Below are positions 57,111-64,000 of a stretch of 64,000 bases of DNA, piece by piece (the first letter of the stretch is position 1; each line of letters opens with the position of its first letter). Source of the DNA: Hymenobacter glacialis (GTDB lineage Bacteria; Bacteroidota; Bacteroidia; Cytophagales; Hymenobacteraceae); contig NZ_MDZC01000045.1 in NCBI RefSeq assembly GCF_001816165.1, positions 1 to 64,000 of the forward strand, in the 5' to 3' direction. Under the pieces are notes generated by a model. That model saw only the letters and a program-made list of their open reading frames with translations, searched no databases and was not told where the DNA came from. The translations under genes were made by a program, and so were the position numbers.

Positions 57111-57968
57111 ATGCCCGAGCTGCTGCGCGATGCCCTTTTTCCGGTGCTGGTGTTTCTGCACACGGTGTTGCTGGGGGCGCCTGCCAACCACGGCCGGGGG
57201 GATTTTGGCCGGGCCCGCTATGCCGTGCACCGGGTGGGGCGGCTGCCGGTGGCGCTGCGCGAAAGCTCGGGCCTGGCGCGGGCCGACAGCCTGGGCGGCC
57301 TGTGGGTGCACGGCGATGGCGGCACGCCCGCCCGCCTCACGCTCGTCACGCTGCCGGGCACCGTCCGGCGCGTGCTGGACCTGGCGCCCCAACCCAATAC
57401 CGATTGGGAGGACCTGGCCCAGGACCCGGTCGGGTATTACTACATCGGCGATTTTGGCAACAACACCAACCAGCGGCAGGACCTGGCCATCTACCGGCTG
57501 CGGACGGGCCCGGCCCATCCCGTAATCGATACCGTTGCCTTTCGCTACCCCGACCAAATGGCTTTCCCGCCGCCCCGCAGCCGCCGCAACTTCGACTGCG
57601 AAGCGTTTTTCTGGCACAACGACACGCTGCACCTGTTCAGCAAAGACCGCAGCCGGCAGCAGTGGACCAAGCACTACACCCTGCCCGCCCGCCCCGGCCG
57701 CCACGTGGCCGTGCTGCGCGACAGCCTCCGCCTGAACCGCCCCGTAACGGCCGCCGACATTAGCCCCAGCGGTCGCACCGTGGCCCTGCTCAGCTACGGC
57801 GGCGTGTTTCTGTTTGACCGGCAGCCCGGCCAGCGGCTGTTTGATGGCCCCAAGCAGTTTCGGCCCCTGCCCACCACGGGCCAGGCCGAGGCGCTGGTTT
57901 TTCTTACTGATTCTACTTTCGTAATCAGTAATGAGAAGGGGCGGCTGTACCGGGCCACGGCGCGCTGA
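57111..57968 (+). CDS. Hypothetical protein with beta-propeller-like repeats
   Basis: The 285-residue product begins with a hydrophobic stretch (LFPVLVFLHTVLLGA), then carries strand-rich, repeat-like segments: WVHGDGGTPARLTLVTL, DWEDLAQDPVGYYYIGDFGN, LHLFSKDRS and ALVFLTDSTFVISNEKGRLY. The pattern fits a beta-propeller, but no family is certain. It is probably exported. The ATG at 57111 gives the signal-like start; a frame from 56967 adds a stretch without features. Function unknown. Confidence 0.6.
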   Translation: MPELLRDALFPVLVFLHTVLLGAPANHGRGDFGRARYAVHRVGRLPVALRESSGLARADSLGGLWVHGDGGTPARLTLVTLPGTVRRVLDLAPQPNTDWEDLAQDPVGYYYIGDFGNNTNQRQDLAIYRLRTGPAHPVIDTVAFRYPDQMAFPPPRSRRNFDCEAFFWHNDTLHLFSKDRSRQQWTKHYTLPARPGRHVAVLRDSLRLNRPVTAADISPSGRTVALLSYGGVFLFDRQPGQRLFDGPKQFRPLPTTGQAEALVFLTDSTFVISNEKGRLYRATAR

Positions 57969-58317
57969 GGAATTGCGATGCTGCCATCTGCCCCACTCCC
58001 CGGCACCAAGCCCGTTAGTACCCGATGTGCTGCCCGCCAGGCCTAGCCCATAGGCCGGGGAATTTTGCTGTGCGGTGCCACTGCCCTCACGGTGCTGGAA
58101 TCTGCCGGGTGCAGCCTCAAAGCTAACGGGGTTGCTACTGCTGGCAAGGGCATGACTGCCAATAATAAAGCTGCTGCATGTGCCTCTTGGGGCTGGGCGC
58201 CAAGGTTGTGTTTTGCGCCGGGTGTGTGGTTGAGCTAGCGCTTGCTGTAGCCATTTGGAGAGACGAATAACCGCGTGTTCGGCCCAACCCCAGGCAATTC
58301 TTAGCGTTCTTGTTTTA
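57969..58317. other. 349-base gap before the trehalose gene, nothing found
   Basis: The gap has ordinary composition and no strong hairpin, repeat or TAnnTTTG box that I can support. It presumably holds the promoter of the trehalose gene. Confidence 0.5.
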
Positions 58318-60492
<2,175 letters not shown>

Positions 60493-60543
60493 GCCGCAAA
60501 ATTCAATTGTTTAGGGATTTTCCTAAATAATGGACCTAACTAA

Positions 60544-60630
60544 AAGAACGTCATGCTGAGCTTGCCGAAGCATCTCGCGTGCCACCACTAACTCGCTATT
60601 TTGAATTAGTGGTGCTCGGGTAGCTTCGTC
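60544..60630. repeat. REP-like family 1 element with degenerate second half
   Basis: The arm AAGAACGTCATGCTGAGCTT, then GCCGAAGCATCTCGCG, is intact. The second half is changed and has its own hairpin (CACCACTAA/TTAGTGGTG). It ends where the open frame of the T9SS-type protein begins. Confidence 0.75.
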
Positions 60631-61797
60631 GTGATTCCGGCTCCGGTTATCACTTCGTTCACGCCCAACAGTGGCTCGGCCGGTGCCGTGGTCGTGCTCA
60701 CCGGCAGCAACTTCGGCGGCACCACGCAAATCACGTTCAATGGCGTTGTGGCCCCCACTTTCACCGTCAACTCTTCTACCCAGATTACCGTGACGGTGCC
60801 AGCAGGAGCCACTTCGGGCCCCATTGTTGTCACGGCGGCGGGGGGCATGGGTGCCTCCGAAACCAACTTTCTGGTGCCGCCGGCCAATGACCTTTGTGCC
60901 AATGCCCTGCCGCTGGCCTGCGGCCAAACCGTAACCGGCAGCACCACCAGTGCCACCGCCACCGGCGACCCCGTCGACGACTGCTTCGAGACCGTGGATG
61001 CGGGTGGCGTGTTTTACACCATTGTCGGCAATGGCAATCCCATCACCGTTTCTACCTGCAGCTCCACTACCAATTTCGACACCAAGCTCTTTGTGTACAC
61101 CGGAGCTTGCGGTACTTTTACCTGCGTTGGTGGCAACGACGATGACCCGACGTGCAACCCCAATGGCGTTGCTTCTCTCGTCACGTTCAACACGACAGCC
61201 GGCACCAATTACTTGGTGTTCGTGAGTGGCTTCGACACCGAAACCGGTGATTTCACCCTTAGCGCCACGTGCTCTACTGCATCATCCACACCAGTAATCA
61301 CTGTCCTGAGCCCCGCTTCCGGCCCGGTCGGCACGGCCGTCACGCTCACCGGTACCGACCTGAACGCCGTCACCAGCGTCACGCTCAACGGCACTCCCGT
61401 CGCGGGGTTGAACGTGGTGAACCCCACCACCCTCACGTTTACGGTTCCCACGGGCGCCACCACCGGCAATGTGGTTGTAGCCACTGCCTTTGGCACCAGC
61501 AACGGCCAGCTCTTCACCGTCGGCACTATCACGGCGGCTACCAATAGCACCAAGAGCGAGTTCAGCATCTGGCCTAACCCTGTGGCCGGCAAAGGCTTGC
61601 TGCACGTAAAGCTGGCCGCGCGTGCCACCCAGGCCACCGTCACCCTGCGCAACGTGGTGGGCCAATTGGTGAGTACCCGCACTTTCAGCGGCAGCGAAAC
61701 CGATTTGTCCATGGCCGGCCTGTCGGCCGGTACCTACCTGCTCACCGTGCAAACCGACCGCCGCACGCCCACCGTCCAGCGGGTAGTAGTGGAGTAG
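60631..61797 (+). CDS. IPT/TIG-domain protein with T9SS sorting domain, 5'-truncated
   Basis: The 388-residue product has an IPT/TIG domain (about 3-80; ITSFTPNSGSAGAVVVLTGS), a middle region with a cysteine-rich PPANDLCANALPLACGQTVTG domain, a second TIG domain (about 225-305; ITVLSPASGPVGTAVTLTGT), and a C-terminal type IX secretion sorting domain (FSIWPNPVAGKGLLHVKLAA ... GLSAGTYLLTVQTD). T9SS cargo needs an N-terminal Sec signal, which is absent: the frame starts at a GTG beside a REP element and goes straight into the TIG domain. The 5' end was probably lost. The rest is intact. Confidence 0.8.
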   Translation: MIPAPVITSFTPNSGSAGAVVVLTGSNFGGTTQITFNGVVAPTFTVNSSTQITVTVPAGATSGPIVVTAAGGMGASETNFLVPPANDLCANALPLACGQTVTGSTTSATATGDPVDDCFETVDAGGVFYTIVGNGNPITVSTCSSTTNFDTKLFVYTGACGTFTCVGGNDDDPTCNPNGVASLVTFNTTAGTNYLVFVSGFDTETGDFTLSATCSTASSTPVITVLSPASGPVGTAVTLTGTDLNAVTSVTLNGTPVAGLNVVNPTTLTFTVPTGATTGNVVVATAFGTSNGQLFTVGTITAATNSTKSEFSIWPNPVAGKGLLHVKLAARATQATVTLRNVVGQLVSTRTFSGSETDLSMAGLSAGTYLLTVQTDRRTPTVQRVVVE

Positions 61798-61997
61798 GCT
61801 TTGATTAGCAATCAGTAATTGGTGTTATACGCGCTAATCGCGCAATGTTACCTGTTAATTAACGTTACGCACCAGTCACATTTCAGCTTTGGAAAGGAGT
61901 TCCTTTTTCTTCAGGAAATCGTCGTTTCAGTACCTGATTGTGGGCAGTGCCTCGCACCGGCTATAACCAAAAAAAACAATTCTAATTTCCACTGCCC

Positions 61998-63133
61998 ATG
62001 AAGAATTACTTGCTCCTTTTGCTGGTAGTACCGGGCTTGGCCGCTGCGCAAACGCCTATCCCCTTCGTGCTGACGGGCCACCTGGGTGCTGATGCTTACC
62101 GTAGCGCGCCTACCTACGTCTATTTGCGCTACGGAAGGATAGTAGATTCCGCGGTGGTAAAGAAAGGACGCTTCGAACTGAAGGGTACCGTGGACGCACC
62201 CACTAAAGGATTTCTCTCCATGCGGCGGAACATGGACGACCTGTCGGATCACAAGGCAGTCTTTTACCTCGAACAAGGCACGCTCGTCTTCACCAGTCCC
62301 GATTCGCTCAGGAACGCGCAGGTGGGCGGCACGCCGCTGACGGACGCCTGGCGGGTGTTATTGACGGTCGAAGAACCAATTAATCGGCAACTGAACGCGC
62401 TGGAAAAGGAGCTCCGGGCCGCCACCCCGGCGCAGCAGCAGTCGCCGGCGTGGCGGCAGGGCCTGCAGGCATGGCGCGCGGCTTTGTTGCGGGAACGTAC
62501 CCGCTTGGATTCTGCGTTCGTCCGCGCCCACCCAGCTTCTATGATCAGCCTATATGTGTTGAACACGATGAGCAAGGACGCCACGCACGATGGACTGGTG
62601 ACGGCCTTGCTCCCGACGCTGGCCCCGGCGGTGGGCACCAGCCCGCTAGCCGGGGAAATTAGGACAAAAATCCGGCAGAACGCGCTGGGCATTAAAGCCC
62701 AAACGGCGCTACAGGTGGGGCAAATGGCCCCCAACTTCACGCAAGCCACCCCCGAGGGCCGGCAAGTAGCGCTTGCCGACTATCGGGGCAAGTACGTGCT
62801 GGTAGACTTTTGGGCCAGCTGGTGCGGACCCTGCCGCGCCGAAAACCCGAACCTGACAAAAGCCTACCACGCGTACAAAGGCCGGAACTTCGACGTGCTC
62901 GGCGTGTCGCTCGACGAGGCTAGGGACCGGGCCAAATGGGTGAAAGCCATTCAGGCGGACAGCTGCCCTGGACGCAAGTATCCGAGTTGAAAGGCTGGCA
63001 AAGCAAGGCGGCCACCGCGTATTTCGTGAACGCCATTCCGCAGAATTTCCTGGTCGACCCCACGGGTAAAATCATCGCCCTAAACCTGCGCGGCGACGCG
63101 CTGCCGGAGGCACTGGCGCGGCTAGTGAAGTAG
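61998..63133 (+). pseudogene. TlpA-like thioredoxin-domain protein, frameshifted
   Basis: One gene in two frames. The first part (61998-62990) has a signal peptide (PGLAAAQTP), a DUF4369-like N-terminal region, and the thioredoxin fold with active site WASWCGPCRAENPN. It then runs out as QADSCPGRKYPS. The second part continues from about 62957 in another frame as QLPWTQVSELKGWQSKAATA and ends at 63133 with the cis-proline region (AIPQNFLVDPTGKIIA). One missing C (gcggacagctg instead of gcggaccagctg) explains it. If restored, it is a secreted or membrane-bound disulfide reductase of about 378 residues. Confidence 0.78.
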
Positions 63134-63248
63134 GTGCAATTCTTAGTAAGGGGAAGTTAAATAAGAATAGCGGCCTTATTCCTCGGAATGATAGCTGATG
63201 TTACGCACTAATTCGGGCTAGCTCCTGGTGCATTTACTGATTATCCAC

Positions 63249-64000
63249 TTAAGCCGCTCGCATCTGGCGCAGGGGCGACTTCTCAAACTTGCTGCGGCAA
63301 TAGCTCAGGTTAATCTGCAGCGCGTCGGCTCCTTCTTCCGAAGGCATCTCAAACATGGCATCGGTCATAATGCTCTCGCAGATGGAGCGCAAGCCACGGG
63401 CCCCGAGGCGGTACTCGTCGGCTTTCTCCACAATGTATTCAAGCGCATCTTCAGTAAAGCTGAGCTCGATGTTCTCCATGCCGAAGAGGCGCTTGTACTG
63501 GCGCACGAGCGAGTTCTTCGGCTCGGTCAGAATCATGCGCAGCGTGGTGCGGTCCAGCGGGTTGAGGTGCGTGAGCACCGGCAGGCGGCCAATCAATTCC
63601 GGAATCAGCCCGAACGATTTGATGTCCTGGGCCGATACGTAGCGCAGGAAATTCTCGGTGTCCACCTGGTCCTCAAGGTTCGTCTTGGCAAAGCCCATGG
63701 GCTTGGTGTTCAGGCGGCTCTTGATGATGCGGTCGAGGCCCGAAAAGGCGCCCCCGCAGATGAAGAGGATGTTCTCGGTATTCACCGAAATCATCTTTTG
63801 CTCGGGGTGCTTACGGCCTCCCTGCGGCGGCACGTTGATGGCCGTGCCTTCCAGCAGCTTCAGCAACGCCTGCTGCACGCCTTCGCCGCTCACGTCGCGC
63901 GTGATGCTGGGGTTGTCGCTCTTGCGGGCAATTTTATCGATTTCGTCGATGTACACGATGCCGCGCTCGGCGGCTTCCAGGTTGTAGTCGGCCGCTTGCA
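63249..64000 (-). CDS. clpX: ATP-dependent Clp protease ATP-binding subunit ClpX (C-terminal part, cut by the window edge)
   Basis: The visible 250 residues start with [22 protein letters not shown] (Walker B), then [27 protein letters not shown] sensor/arginine-finger segments (here [13 protein letters not shown]), [34 protein letters not shown], and [16 protein letters not shown]. This is ClpX from the Walker B motif to the end ([10 protein letters not shown]). It unfolds tagged substrates and feeds them to ClpP. The N-terminal zinc domain and Walker A lie beyond base 64000. Confidence 0.95.
   Translation of the reverse strand, partial: QAADYNLEAAERGIVYIDEIDKIARKSDNPSITRDVSGEGVQQALLKLLEGTAINVPPQGGRKHPEQKMISVNTENILFICGGAFSGLDRIIKSRLNTKPMGFAKTNLEDQVDTENFLRYVSAQDIKSFGLIPELIGRLPVLTHLNPLDRTTLRMILTEPKNSLVRQYKRLFGMENIELSFTEDALEYIVEKADEYRLGARGLRSICESIMTDAMFEMPSEEGADALQINLSYCRSKFEKSPLRQMRAA

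Overview
The window reads as chromosome of a GC-rich member of the Bacteroidota, most like Hymenobacter or a close relative (Cytophagales). The evidence is the gene content (NFACT-domain protein, T9SS-type C-terminal sorting domain, split transketolase, GH2/GH5 lipoprotein or secreted enzymes, ECF sigma/CpxP-like module), promoter boxes of the TAnnTTTG type, and scarce Shine-Dalgarno sequences. No search could be run, so the genus is an inference.

Layout. 0-3.1 kb: a secreted VWA protein, a DUF559 endonuclease gene bracketed by near-identical ~87-bp inverted repeats, and the C-terminal transketolase subunit. 3.1-5.6 kb: an AT-rich lipoprotein gene lying between two attC-like imperfect palindromes, then a tyrosine recombinase translationally coupled to an ssb gene; together these look like a compact integron-like unit. 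5.6-16.7 kb: two coupled DoxX-like membrane proteins, an ECF sigma/CpxP-like stress module, a class III aminotransferase, a TerB-like protein, phosphofructokinase, an outer-membrane protein, MiaA, a frameshifted amidase and a glycosyltransferase. 16.8-24.2 kb: a large hybrid sensor kinase with a response regulator, a metallo-hydrolase, a cupin, an NFACT protein and tRNA-Leu(GAG). 24.4-30.2 kb: Dps with a histone-like tail, divergent from a VIT1-type metal transporter, PPK2, a second AT-rich cassette-like gene, an ABC exporter and a DoxX protein. 30.7-38.9 kb: a STAS-like protein, a VbhA-like antitoxin, CheB, a CheB-CheR-PAS gene interrupted by one stop codon, and a PAS histidine kinase interrupted by a frameshift. 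39-49.1 kb: a galactose/galactoside cluster (GH2, GH5-like, galK, galT, LacI regulator) with a perfect LacI-type palindrome upstream of the GH operon, interrupted by a repeat-bounded AT-richer gene. 49.2-64 kb: DnaQ-like exonuclease, a cNMP/CBS/DUF294 protein, another large glycoside hydrolase, a phytoene-desaturase-like oxidoreductase, a T6P synthase/phosphatase fusion, a 5'-truncated T9SS cargo, a frameshifted TlpA-like thioredoxin and the C-terminal part of ClpX.

Dispersed palindromes are a major feature. Two REP-like families (cores GTCATGCTGAGC..GAAGCATCTCT and GTCATCCTGAGCG..GCGAAGGACCTTATCA) occur about ten times between genes, and several unrelated long palindromes occur once. The most interesting structure is the ssb/recombinase/attC-like cassette unit with a distant second cassette sharing its core motif. 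The second is the DUF559 inverted-repeat unit, whose two arms keep the same hairpin with different sequence. Three genes carry single-base frameshift lesions, mostly apparent deletions, and one carries an in-frame stop; sequencing error must be excluded before calling any of them pseudogenes.
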